Assembly: GCF_012275535.1 (NCBI RefSeq)
Contig: NZ_JAAVTK010000011.1
Coordinates: forward strand, 118,245 to 182,244
DNA from: Hymenobacter artigasi
Lineage (GTDB): Bacteria; Bacteroidota; Bacteroidia; Cytophagales; Hymenobacteraceae
Length of the DNA stretch: 64,000 bases
Direction of reading: 5' to 3'
In this document: positions 1 to 6,974 of the stretch, piece after piece
How the letters are laid out: every line of letters begins with the position of its first letter
How positions within the stretch are numbered: the first letter of the stretch is position 1
The notes under the pieces: model-generated
The model's input: the letters and a program-made list of their open reading frames with translations, nothing else
Database searches by the model: none
Told to the model about the DNA's origin: nothing
Position numbers and translations under genes: made by a program

Positions 1-665
1 GTGTTCCAGCCTTCCACGTCGTCGTACACGGCCATGCGCGGGTACCACTGCGCCACTTCGAATATTTCGCCGTTTTTGGTTTGCAGGCGGCCCAGCCGGT
101 CGGAGCCGTATTCGGGGATGCTGAAGCCGTAGGCGATGTCGATTTTCAGCTTGTCGCCGTTGGGCTTCAGGGCCTCGGGCAGCATGATTTGCATGCGCGT
201 ATCGGTTACGCGGTAGTTGGCTTTCAGCTTCTTGCCGTGCAGTTCGATGTTCACGGTTTGCAGCGAGTCGCCGCCCCGGAAGCCGCGCGAGTTATTGCCG
301 AAGCGTCCGCCGCCCACCGGCGTAATGGCCGCCCCGCGCGAGTCTTCGCGGTATAGGTTCTGGTCGACCTGCAGCCACACGAAGGCCAGCGCATCGGGCG
401 AGTTGTTGGTGTAGGTGATGGTGGCGGTGGCCGTTACGCGGGCCGTTTTTTCGTCGAGACGGGCGTCGATTTTGTAGTCGGCCGCGTTCTGCCAATACAC
501 CGCCCCCGGCTGGCCGCCGGCCGTGCGCGTGGGCGTGCTCAACTGCTCAATAAAACTTGGGTTGAACAGCGTGCGCGAGTCGTAAGCCGGGCCGGTATTG
601 ATGGTTTGGGCCAGCACCGGGCCGGCCGTGAGCAGCGCCGCGCCCAGCAGGAATTGTAGTTTCAT
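1..665 (-). CDS. M1-family-like metallopeptidase, N-terminal part (gene runs off the left edge)
   Basis: An open minus-strand frame begins at the ATG at 663-665 and continues to base 1 without a stop, about 221 codons. The first 20 residues (MKLQFLLGAALLTAGPVLAQ) are a clear signal peptide, so the product is exported. The following region (DYKIDARLDEKTARVTATATITYTNNSPD, given here only in part: YKIDARLDEKTARV and TITYTNNSPDAL) is the beta-sandwich start typical of M1 aminopeptidase-like proteins of Bacteroidota, and WLQVDQNLY followed by EVAQWYPRMAVYDD fits the same family. The zinc-binding HExxH motif would lie beyond the window, so catalytic activity cannot be judged. The family call is from recognition of the N-terminal pattern. 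Confidence 0.72.
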   Translation of the reverse strand, partial: MKLQFLLGAALLTAGPVLAQTINTGPAYDSRTLFNPSFIEQLSTPTRTAGGQPGAVYWQNAADYKIDARLDEKTARVTATATITYTNNSPDALAFVWLQVDQNLYREDSRGAAITPVGGGRFGNNSRGFRGGDSLQTVNIELHGKKLKANYRVTDTRMQIMLPEALKPNGDKLKIDIAYGFSIPEYGSDRLGRLQTKNGEIFEVAQWYPRMAVYDDVEGWN

Positions 666-708
666 GTGAAGTATCAGGAGGAAAAGCGAAAATGAATCGC
701 ACAAAAGA

Positions 709-819
709 ACGTCATGCCGAGCAGAGCCCAGGCATCTCGCGTGGGGTAGTAATCAACTTCGCAGGGCGATTGGATTAGTGGTGGCACGCGATATGCCTCG
801 GCTCCGCTCGGCATAACAT
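709..819. repeat. Palindromic element, family A copy 1 (degenerate)
   Basis: The left arm begins near 709 (gtcatgccgagcagagccc) and the right arm ends near 819 (ggctccgctcggcataac). The arms are imperfectly complementary around a spacer of about 40 nt. The same family occurs at 11541, 18667 and 42083. This copy lies upstream of the M1-like gene and just past the end of the gene at 843-1202. Confidence 0.8.
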
Positions 820-842
820 TGTTTATGAGCACTTCCCCGCCC

Positions 843-1202
843 TTATAGCCGCTGCCGCACCAGTTCCATCAGCCCGTTCAAATCCGCCGCGTCCATCTCC
901 GGCGCTTCGATGAAGGGCGTGAGCGCGCCTCCTTCGCCCACGGCGAAAGCGGCCGGCAGCGGGTGCCGCGCCCACTGCGGATAGTCGCGCACGAACTCGT
1001 CGCGGTGCAGAAAATCCACCGGCACGGGCAACGCCTTGATAAACGCGCGCCACTCCGGCTGCATCGAAGTCGCGCCGTAGGTAACCGCGCACAGCGAGCA
1101 CTGGTAAGTGCTGGGCGAAAGGACTTTATGAAATAGGTCCTTGAGGCCGGCCAGGTGGCTGCCATCGGCATTGTACACGAAAACGAGGCGTTGGGGCAGC
1201 AC
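843..1202 (-). CDS. Conserved small protein with CxxC motif (often annotated GTPase in Bacteroidota; function unknown)
   Basis: The frame extends upstream into the neighbouring gene, but the conserved part begins at the GTG at 1200-1202 (LPQRLVFVYNADG), giving 119 residues. The protein shows the pattern FVYNADG, then LSPSTYQCSLCAVTYG with a CxxC pair, then FLHRDEF. This matches a widespread small cytoplasmic Bacteroidota family that is sometimes labelled GTPase, although no P-loop is visible here. The CxxC pair may bind metal or be redox active; that is inference. The GTG start leaves a gap of about 70 bases to the beta-lactamase-fold gene upstream, with the same orientation. Confidence 0.6.
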   Translation of the reverse strand: MLPQRLVFVYNADGSHLAGLKDLFHKVLSPSTYQCSLCAVTYGATSMQPEWRAFIKALPVPVDFLHRDEFVRDYPQWARHPLPAAFAVGEGGALTPFIEAPEMDAADLNGLMELVRQRL

Positions 1203-1272
1203 AGTGAAGCGGAAAAGTGAAAATACTACGTGACAAATGGCAAGGTAAAGCCGCCGGCCGGCTATCGGGTAC

Positions 1273-2451
1273 CTATTTCTCCGTGTCCTGATATGGCACA
1301 TAGTTTTCCCACTGCCAGGGCGTGGCCCGGTCGCCGAGCAGCCGCTCCAGCAGGGCCTTGAAGATTGAATCGGCGTTGGAGCTGTTGCCTAGCAATAGCA
1401 GCCCCACCTTGCGGTCGCCGAATACGACGCTGTGATTTTCCCAGCCGTCGTCGTGGCCTTCCTTAAAATAGGCGTGACCGTAGGGCGACTCAAACGTGCC
1501 CCAGCCCAGCCCGTAGCCCAGCCGAATGGCCCGGTTGCTGTCCGGCGCGACCACCACGGCCAGCGGTCCAAACTGCGCCTTGAACGGAATGCGGACCTGC
1601 GTGCGCGTCATTTCGTGCTTGGTGGCCGGCGTGAGGCCCCAGCCCTGCATCACGGCGGCCATGAAGGCGGCGTAGTCGGCGGGGGTGGTTTCCAGCGAAC
1701 CAGCGGCCTGGGGCTTGATGCGCTTGCGTTTTTCCAGCGGCTGGCTCTGCTCATCATAGCCCAATGCGTAGTTGGCTTCGAACGCGGGCTGCCACACGTA
1801 ACTGGTGTGGGTCATTTTCAAGGGCCCGAATACGCGCGCCTCGCTGAGCTGCGTCAGGGTTTGCTGCGTGATGGTTTCCACCACCAGCTGCAGCAGCTGC
1901 AGGGCCTCGCCCGAGTAGCTGTAGCGTGCGCCGGGCTCGAACTGGAAGCGCAGCTTTTTATCGGGGGCCAGCCAGCGCCAGTTGGGCAGGCCTGTGGTGT
2001 GCGTGAGGGCCATTCGTGCGGTGAGGCGCGGCCAGCGAGCATCGCCGGCAAGGTCGCGGTAGGGCTCGTACTCGGGCAACGGCTTGGGCAGGTATTCGGC
2101 CAGCGGCTTATCGAGGTCGAGGCGCTTTTCCTGCACCAGCTGCATCACCAGATACGCGAATACGGCCTTGCTGAGCGAGGCCCCGTACATAGCCGTTTGG
2201 GGTTCCAGGGGCGCTTTGGTTTCCAGGTTGCGGTAGCCGTAGGTATGCAGGTAGCGCACTTGGTTATCCTCCAGCAAAGCCACCGCCAGCCCCGGCACTC
2301 GGGCCGAATCCATGAGCTGCTGCACGGTGCGGTCAATGTCGGCCGGGCGCAGGGTGCGCCCGTCGAGGGTGTGGAAAACGGAGGCTTTCTGGGCTAGGGC
2401 GGGCGCGGCGGCCAGCAGCGCGAGGAGCAGCAGTGACAGGAAAGTCTTCAT
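1273..2451 (-). CDS. Serine hydrolase, class C beta-lactamase/esterase fold
   Basis: The 392-residue protein starts with a signal peptide (MKTFLSLLLLALLAAAPALA), so it acts in the periplasm or at the envelope. The active-site SxxK tetrad is SLSK at residues 92-95 in the context YGASLSKAVFAY. The second motif is YSYSGEAL near residue 175, and a third conserved segment KEGHDDGWENH lies near residue 330. These are the marks of the beta-lactamase class C/penicillin-binding-protein-like family (Pfam Beta-lactamase). Most environmental members are esterases or D-amino-acid peptidases, so resistance should not be assumed. It is followed, in the same orientation, by the small CxxC protein. Confidence 0.85.
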   Translation of the reverse strand: MKTFLSLLLLALLAAAPALAQKASVFHTLDGRTLRPADIDRTVQQLMDSARVPGLAVALLEDNQVRYLHTYGYRNLETKAPLEPQTAMYGASLSKAVFAYLVMQLVQEKRLDLDKPLAEYLPKPLPEYEPYRDLAGDARWPRLTARMALTHTTGLPNWRWLAPDKKLRFQFEPGARYSYSGEALQLLQLVVETITQQTLTQLSEARVFGPLKMTHTSYVWQPAFEANYALGYDEQSQPLEKRKRIKPQAAGSLETTPADYAAFMAAVMQGWGLTPATKHEMTRTQVRIPFKAQFGPLAVVVAPDSNRAIRLGYGLGWGTFESPYGHAYFKEGHDDGWENHSVVFGDRKVGLLLLGNSSNADSIFKALLERLLGDRATPWQWENYVPYQDTEK

Positions 2452-2538
2452 GGCTAATGAATTTCCAGTTTAGCGTAGGTGAATATACTGCCCGGGTTGT
2501 GAGTTGATGACTTCCCTTCACCCTCGTTGCAGCGCACC

Positions 2539-3147
2539 TTATCGGCCAAATAATTGCAGCAGAATTTCCTTGCGATAGGGATTGGCGGCTGGGCTAGCAG
2601 TTGCCAGATACTCCCCATTATCGTCTTCCAGAAAAAAATAAGGAGTGTACCCTTTCACCGAAACTTCCGATACGTGGGCCGTAGAATCCAGCATGACCCA
2701 CAGCATGGGATAACGGCCCGCCCACGCCACTGGCCGCGAATAGGTGAAAGTGGTATTGCGGTCGTGAGCCCGGAAGTCGCCGATGTCGCAGACATGCACG
2801 GCGGTGTCGGCAGTGGCGCGTCGCAACAAGGCCACAATGTCCATCGTGTCGCTCACCTCAACATTGACCACCCCTTCTCTGCTGGCGATACCTTGGCAGG
2901 TTTCCATACTGTGCGTACCGCTGCCCTTGTACGAGTACACGTAGAGCGGCCGCCCCAACACGGCCATTACCTGGGCGGCATTCATTCCGCACCGCACCCG
3001 CTCAATATTCGCTGCCGTAACATCGACGGGCACATCGCGCCTAACCAAAAATAATGAGCCGATGCTGGCTAGCAGCAGCCCGAAAAAGAGCAACAGCACG
3101 CCGCTTAAGATATACGTCACCCATTTTGTCAGGAGTTGTAACCGCAT
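2539..3147 (-). CDS. Membrane-anchored protein with BamE/SmpA-like segment
   Basis: The 202-residue protein has one N-terminal membrane helix (about residues 10-35, YILSGVLLLFFGLLL) with the remainder presumably periplasmic. Residues about 48-68 read IERVRCGMNAAQVMAVLGRP, the GM-x-aaqV-x-x-vLG-x-P pattern of the BamE/SmpA-OmlA fold. The family call is tentative because the protein lacks a lipobox. Its start overlaps the end of the small upstream ORF (3129-3323) by 19 bases, which suggests cotranslation. Confidence 0.55.
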   Translation of the reverse strand: MRLQLLTKWVTYILSGVLLLFFGLLLASIGSLFLVRRDVPVDVTAANIERVRCGMNAAQVMAVLGRPLYVYSYKGSGTHSMETCQGIASREGVVNVEVSDTMDIVALLRRATADTAVHVCDIGDFRAHDRNTTFTYSRPVAWAGRYPMLWVMLDSTAHVSEVSVKGYTPYFFLEDDNGEYLATASPAANPYRKEILLQLFGR

Positions 3148-3323
3148 TGCTCAAGCTCAAAATAATTATTCAACCACCAAAATGGCCGGTAATATACCGT
3201 TTTACAACTCAGCGCCAGATACGCCGCCTTCGTCAGCGGGCTGAACGTGACACGCACCGCCGGCAGCCCAGCAACTAGCAGTTTCAGCAGCAGCGCGAGC
3301 AGCAACGGCAGCAGGAGTTTCAT
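3129..3323 (-). CDS. Small hydrophobic protein, unknown function
   Basis: A 64-residue frame begins at the ATG at 3321-3323. It has a strongly hydrophobic N-terminus (MKLLLPLLLALLLKLLVAGL) that could be a signal peptide or membrane helix, followed by a Tyr/Trp-rich C-terminus (TVYYRPFWWLNNYFELEQ). It overlaps the start of the next gene by 19 bases, and that arrangement is the main support for it being real. No family is recognised. Confidence 0.4.
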   Translation of the reverse strand: MKLLLPLLLALLLKLLVAGLPAVRVTFSPLTKAAYLALSCKTVYYRPFWWLNNYFELEQCGYNS

Positions 3324-3420
3324 AAAAACTTGGAAGTGGAATGCCGCGCCAAGGTATTGCCGGGCGCATCTTTGCGTGTACACCCGTTTTCGCTGCTCTT
3401 CATCTAGTTCTATCGCTGCC

Positions 3421-4875
3421 ATGACTGCCTACGACCTGACGGAAATACTGCGCAACCTGTTGTCCCTGCCTGCCGAGTCGGAGCTAGTCGAATTTAAAGA
3501 AGCCAAAACCACTTTCGATTCCGACAAGCTCGGAGAGTATTTCAGCGCCCTGAGCAACGAGGCCAATTTGAAAAGCGCACAGGAAGCCTGGCTGGTTTTT
3601 GGCGTAAATAATCCCCAGGAAGTAGTTGGCACGGCCTTCCGTGCCGACCCCGTAAAACTGCAAAGCCTCACAAAAGAAATAGCCGACCATTGCACCAACC
3701 GACTCACTTTCCGGGGCATTCATGAACTCACGCACGAAGGCAAGCGCGTTATTCTGTTCGAGATTCCGCCGGCCACAGCAGGGTATCCCACTGCTTGGAA
3801 AGGTCACCACTACGGCCGCGATGGTGAAAGCTTAGGGCCACTAAATACCGACGAGCGGCACCGAATTGAAGGCCGATTTCAGCAGCAGCTCGGTTTTGAG
3901 CGCGGCATTGCCTACGCCAACGCCAGCATTTCGCACATCCTAGAACTGCTCGACTGGCAGAAGTATTTTGCGCTATGTGAATTCCCCGAACCGACCGATG
4001 CCCAGGAAATAGTGGTGCGGCTGGCAAGTATTAAAGCTGTAGTGAGGGCCGATGGGCAATTGCACATCACCAATTTAGGAGCGGTACTATTTGCGCGCGA
4101 TTTGCGCCTTTTTGAGCATTTGGCTTATAAATCTATCCGCATCATACTCTATGAAGGAACCGGGCAAACGGGCGCCAAGATGGAACAGACAGGCCAGTTG
4201 GGTTACGCCATAGGATTCAATCGGGCGGCCAACTGGTTGAATGACCGGCTGCCTAGCCAAGAAGAAATTGGCCGGGCACTTCGCACCACGGTTCCAACCT
4301 ACCCCATCAAAGCCGTGCGCGAATTGATGGCAAACGCGCTGATTCACCAAGACTTTACTGTAAGTGGTTCAACTTTGATGGTAGAGGTATTCATCAACCG
4401 CATTGAAATCACCAATCCTGGCACTCCGCTAATCAACGTATTGGAGTTTCTGAACCACATTCCCGTTAGCCGGAACGAAGCCATTGCAGCCACAATGCAA
4501 TCATTCAACTTCTGCGAACGACAAGGCAGTGGCATCGACCGCGTTGTGGAAGAATGCGAAAAGCATCAGCTTCCCGCTCCTGACTTTATTCGCGGCGACA
4601 ATTACACCCAAGCCATTCTCTATGCTCCTCGACCGTTGCGGGAGATGGACCGCCGCCACAAAATCAGGGCGTGCTACCAACACGCCTGCCTGAAACACGC
4701 CAACGGCCAACAAATGACCAACCAATCGTTCCGCGAGCGCATGGGCATTGCCGAAAAAAACTACTCCATTGCTTCCCGCATCATCGCCGAAACAATAGAA
4801 GAAGGCTTAATCCGGCCCTACGACCCAGAGAACAAATCCAAAAAACACGCTAAATACATTCCTGTTTTTCATTAA
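3421..4875 (+). CDS. AlbA_2/Schlafen-like domain protein with ATPase-type C-terminal region (COG2865 type)
   Basis: The frame is open from 3247, but the recognisable protein starts at the ATG at 3421 (MTAYDLTEILRNLLSLP), giving 484 residues. The N-terminal domain carries ESELVEFKEAKTTFDSDKLGEY, the typical start of the AlbA_2 (Schlafen-like, formerly divergent AAA_4) domain, and GRDGESLGPL near residue 135. The centre has PIKAVRELMANALIHQDFT, the histidine-kinase-type ATPase motif seen in COG2865 predicted transcriptional regulators, followed by ITNPGTPL and RQGSGIDRV. The C-terminus resembles a small winged-helix region. Related proteins occur as regulators and in some defence loci, but no defence partner is visible here. 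The call to family is firm; the role is unknown. Confidence 0.8.
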   Translation: MTAYDLTEILRNLLSLPAESELVEFKEAKTTFDSDKLGEYFSALSNEANLKSAQEAWLVFGVNNPQEVVGTAFRADPVKLQSLTKEIADHCTNRLTFRGIHELTHEGKRVILFEIPPATAGYPTAWKGHHYGRDGESLGPLNTDERHRIEGRFQQQLGFERGIAYANASISHILELLDWQKYFALCEFPEPTDAQEIVVRLASIKAVVRADGQLHITNLGAVLFARDLRLFEHLAYKSIRIILYEGTGQTGAKMEQTGQLGYAIGFNRAANWLNDRLPSQEEIGRALRTTVPTYPIKAVRELMANALIHQDFTVSGSTLMVEVFINRIEITNPGTPLINVLEFLNHIPVSRNEAIAATMQSFNFCERQGSGIDRVVEECEKHQLPAPDFIRGDNYTQAILYAPRPLREMDRRHKIRACYQHACLKHANGQQMTNQSFRERMGIAEKNYSIASRIIAETIEEGLIRPYDPENKSKKHAKYIPVFH

Positions 4876-4878
4876 ATC

Positions 4879-4966
4879 TTATGTGACTGTCATGTGATTT
4901 GCATCAATAAAAACCGGCTTTTTATTGGTGCAAACACACTTTTTTTATGTGACTGTCATGTGATTT
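4879..4966. repeat. 22-bp direct repeat flanking a hairpin, upstream of serBA
   Basis: The sequence ttatgtgactgtcatgtgat plus two further T residues occurs identically at 4879-4900 and 4945-4966. Between the copies lies an inverted repeat with 16-bp arms (4898-4913 and 4919-4934, one mismatch, loop ccggc). The hairpin could end transcription of the upstream gene. The exact direct repeats just before the serBA start suggest an operator, but no regulator is known. Confidence 0.75.
4905..4927. terminator. Hairpin after the AlbA_2 gene
   Basis: The core is caataaaaa / tttttattg around loop ccggc, 30 bases after the stop of the upstream gene. It is T-rich on both strands, consistent with a terminator, and lies inside the larger direct-repeat structure. 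Confidence 0.5.
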
Positions 4967-4979
4967 TGCCTTTTATAAC

Positions 4980-6881
4980 GTGCCCGCTTCCCCCGCCCCC
5001 CTGCCCTACCTCGTGTTCGATTTTGACAGCACCTTCACTCAGGTTGAAGGGCTGGACGAACTGGCCGATATTGCCCTGGCCGGCCGCCCCGACGCGGCCG
5101 AGCGGGTGGCCCAAATCCGCGCCCTCACCGACCAGGGCATGGCCGGCGAAATCGGCTTTCAGGAGTCGCTGGCGCGGCGGCTGGCGCTGCTGGGGGCCAA
5201 TGAGCGCCACCTCGCGCCGCTGGTGGCCCGCCTCAAAACCAAGGTGAGCGAGAGCATCCGGCGCAACGGCGACTTCTTCCGGCGCTTCGCCGACCGGATT
5301 TACGTGGTGAGCAGTGGCTTCCGTGAGTTCATCGAGCCGGTGGTGGCCGAGTTCGGCATTACGCCCGGCCACGTGCTGGCCAACACCTTCACGTTTGATG
5401 CCGAGGGCAACATCACCGGCTGCGACCCGGCCAACGTGCTGAGCCGCGACGGCGGCAAAATCCGCCAGCTGGTGCTGCTCGATTTGGACGGGCCCGTGTA
5501 CGTGCTCGGCGACGGCTACACCGACTACCAAATCCGCGAAGCGGGGTTAGCCCACCGCTTCTATGCTTACACCGAGAACGTTAGCCGCCCTACCGTGGTG
5601 GCCCAGGCCGACGAAGTGCTGCCCACGTTCGATGAGTTTTTGTACCAACTAAGACTTCCCATGACTTTATCATACCCCAAAAACCGCATCAAGGTGCTCC
5701 TGCTGGAGAATCCGGATGCCCGCGCCGCCGAGCTTTTCCGCCAGGAAGGCTACCAGGTGGAGGAGGTGAAAGGCGGCCTCGACGAGGACGAGCTCATTGC
5801 CCGCATCGAGGGCGTGAGCCTGCTCGGCATCCGCTCGAAAACGCAGGTAACCCAGCGCGTGCTCGACGCCGCCAACCGGCTTATCGGCATCGGCGCGTTC
5901 TGCATCGGCACCAACCAGATTGACCTCACCGGGGCCATGAAAAAGGGCGTGGCCGTGTTCAATGCGCCATTTTCGAATACCCGCTCGGTGGTCGAGCTCA
6001 CCCTGGCCGAGCTGATTGTGCTGGCCCGCCGCATCCCCGAGAAGAACCCCAAAATGCACCGGGGCGAGTGGGACAAGTCGGCCAGCGGCTCATTTGAAAT
6101 TCGGGGCAAAACCCTCGGCATCGTGGGGTACGGCAACATCGGCTCGCAGCTTTCGGTAGTGGCCGAGGCTGTGGGCCTGAAGGTGCTGTACTACGACATG
6201 GCCGAAAAGCTCCAGCTCGGCAACGCCGTGAAGGCCCGCACGCTGGAAGAACTATTGGCCCAATCCGACGTGGTGACGCTGCACATTGACGGCCGCCCGG
6301 AGAACGAGAATTTCTTCGGCGAGAAGGAATTTGCCCAGATGAAGCCGGGTGCCCTGTTCATCAACAACGCCCGTGGCCACGTGGTAGATGTGCCGGCCCT
6401 GGCGGCGGTGCTGCGCAGCGGCCACCTCGGCGGCGCGGCCGTGGATGTATTTCCGCACGAGCCCAAAACGAACAACGAAAGCTTCGAAAGCGAGCTGCGC
6501 GGGCTCACCAACGTGCTGCTCACGCCGCACATCGGCGGTAGCACGGCCGAGGCCCAGCGCAACATTGCCGAGTTTGTGCCCGAGCGGCTGATGCAGTACA
6601 TCAACACGGGCAACACGCAGCAGTCGGTCAATTTCCCCAATATTCAGCTGCCCACGCAGCAGGCCCACCGCCTCATCCACATTCACGCCAACGTGCCCGG
6701 CGTGCTGGCCAACATCAACAACGTGCTGGCGGCCCACCAGGTCAACATCCTGGGCCAGTACCTGAAAACCAACGAGCACATCGGCTACGTGATTACCGAC
6801 ATAAACCGCGAATACGACCACGACGTGATTCAGGCCCTGCGTGCCGTGGAGCATACCATCAAGTTCCGGGTGCTGTACTAG
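4980..6881 (+). CDS. Fused phosphoserine phosphatase / D-3-phosphoglycerate dehydrogenase
   Basis: A single 633-residue frame joins two serine-biosynthesis enzymes. Residues 1 to about 220 are a HAD phosphatase of SerB type: DFDST (D14, D16), the serine motif VVSSGF, and the metal motif LGDGYTD. From about residue 228 the chain is a 3-phosphoglycerate dehydrogenase: Rossmann motif GIVGYGNIGSQ, the substrate Arg in NNARGHVVD, the Glu in VDVFPHEP, and the catalytic His in LTPHIGGSTAEAQ. A C-terminal ACT domain (HANVPGVLANINNVLA) would bind serine for feedback control. The start is a GTG at 4980. A Met at residue 228 (ATG 5661) sits exactly where a stand-alone SerA of about 405 residues would begin, so internal initiation is possible. 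PGDH and SerB catalyse non-adjacent steps; SerC would be elsewhere. Confidence 0.93.
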   Translation: MPASPAPLPYLVFDFDSTFTQVEGLDELADIALAGRPDAAERVAQIRALTDQGMAGEIGFQESLARRLALLGANERHLAPLVARLKTKVSESIRRNGDFFRRFADRIYVVSSGFREFIEPVVAEFGITPGHVLANTFTFDAEGNITGCDPANVLSRDGGKIRQLVLLDLDGPVYVLGDGYTDYQIREAGLAHRFYAYTENVSRPTVVAQADEVLPTFDEFLYQLRLPMTLSYPKNRIKVLLLENPDARAAELFRQEGYQVEEVKGGLDEDELIARIEGVSLLGIRSKTQVTQRVLDAANRLIGIGAFCIGTNQIDLTGAMKKGVAVFNAPFSNTRSVVELTLAELIVLARRIPEKNPKMHRGEWDKSASGSFEIRGKTLGIVGYGNIGSQLSVVAEAVGLKVLYYDMAEKLQLGNAVKARTLEELLAQSDVVTLHIDGRPENENFFGEKEFAQMKPGALFINNARGHVVDVPALAAVLRSGHLGGAAVDVFPHEPKTNNESFESELRGLTNVLLTPHIGGSTAEAQRNIAEFVPERLMQYINTGNTQQSVNFPNIQLPTQQAHRLIHIHANVPGVLANINNVLAAHQVNILGQYLKTNEHIGYVITDINREYDHDVIQALRAVEHTIKFRVLY

Positions 6882-6912
6882 CAACTGCTTTCATTCCGAC
6901 ATTCGCTTAAAC

Positions 6913-6955
6913 AAAAACGGCCCCGGCACTCCTTGCGGAGGCCGGGGCCGTTTTT
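6913..6955. terminator. Bidirectional terminator between serBA and the FG-GAP gene
   Basis: The arms aaaaacggccccggc and gccggggccgttttt pair perfectly around a 13-nt loop. The A-run on one side and T-run on the other serve both convergent genes. Confidence 0.9.
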
Positions 6956-6974
6956 CTTCGAATAATACCGCTGC

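Noticed and set aside
1273..2451. Calling the serine hydrolase an antibiotic-resistance beta-lactamase
   Set aside because: The motifs fit the broader esterase/DD-peptidase-like family; nothing in the sequence or context points to resistance.
3247..3420. Earlier start for the AlbA_2 gene
   Set aside because: The extra 58 residues are Ser/Arg-rich, overlap the opposite small gene, and precede the family start at 3421.
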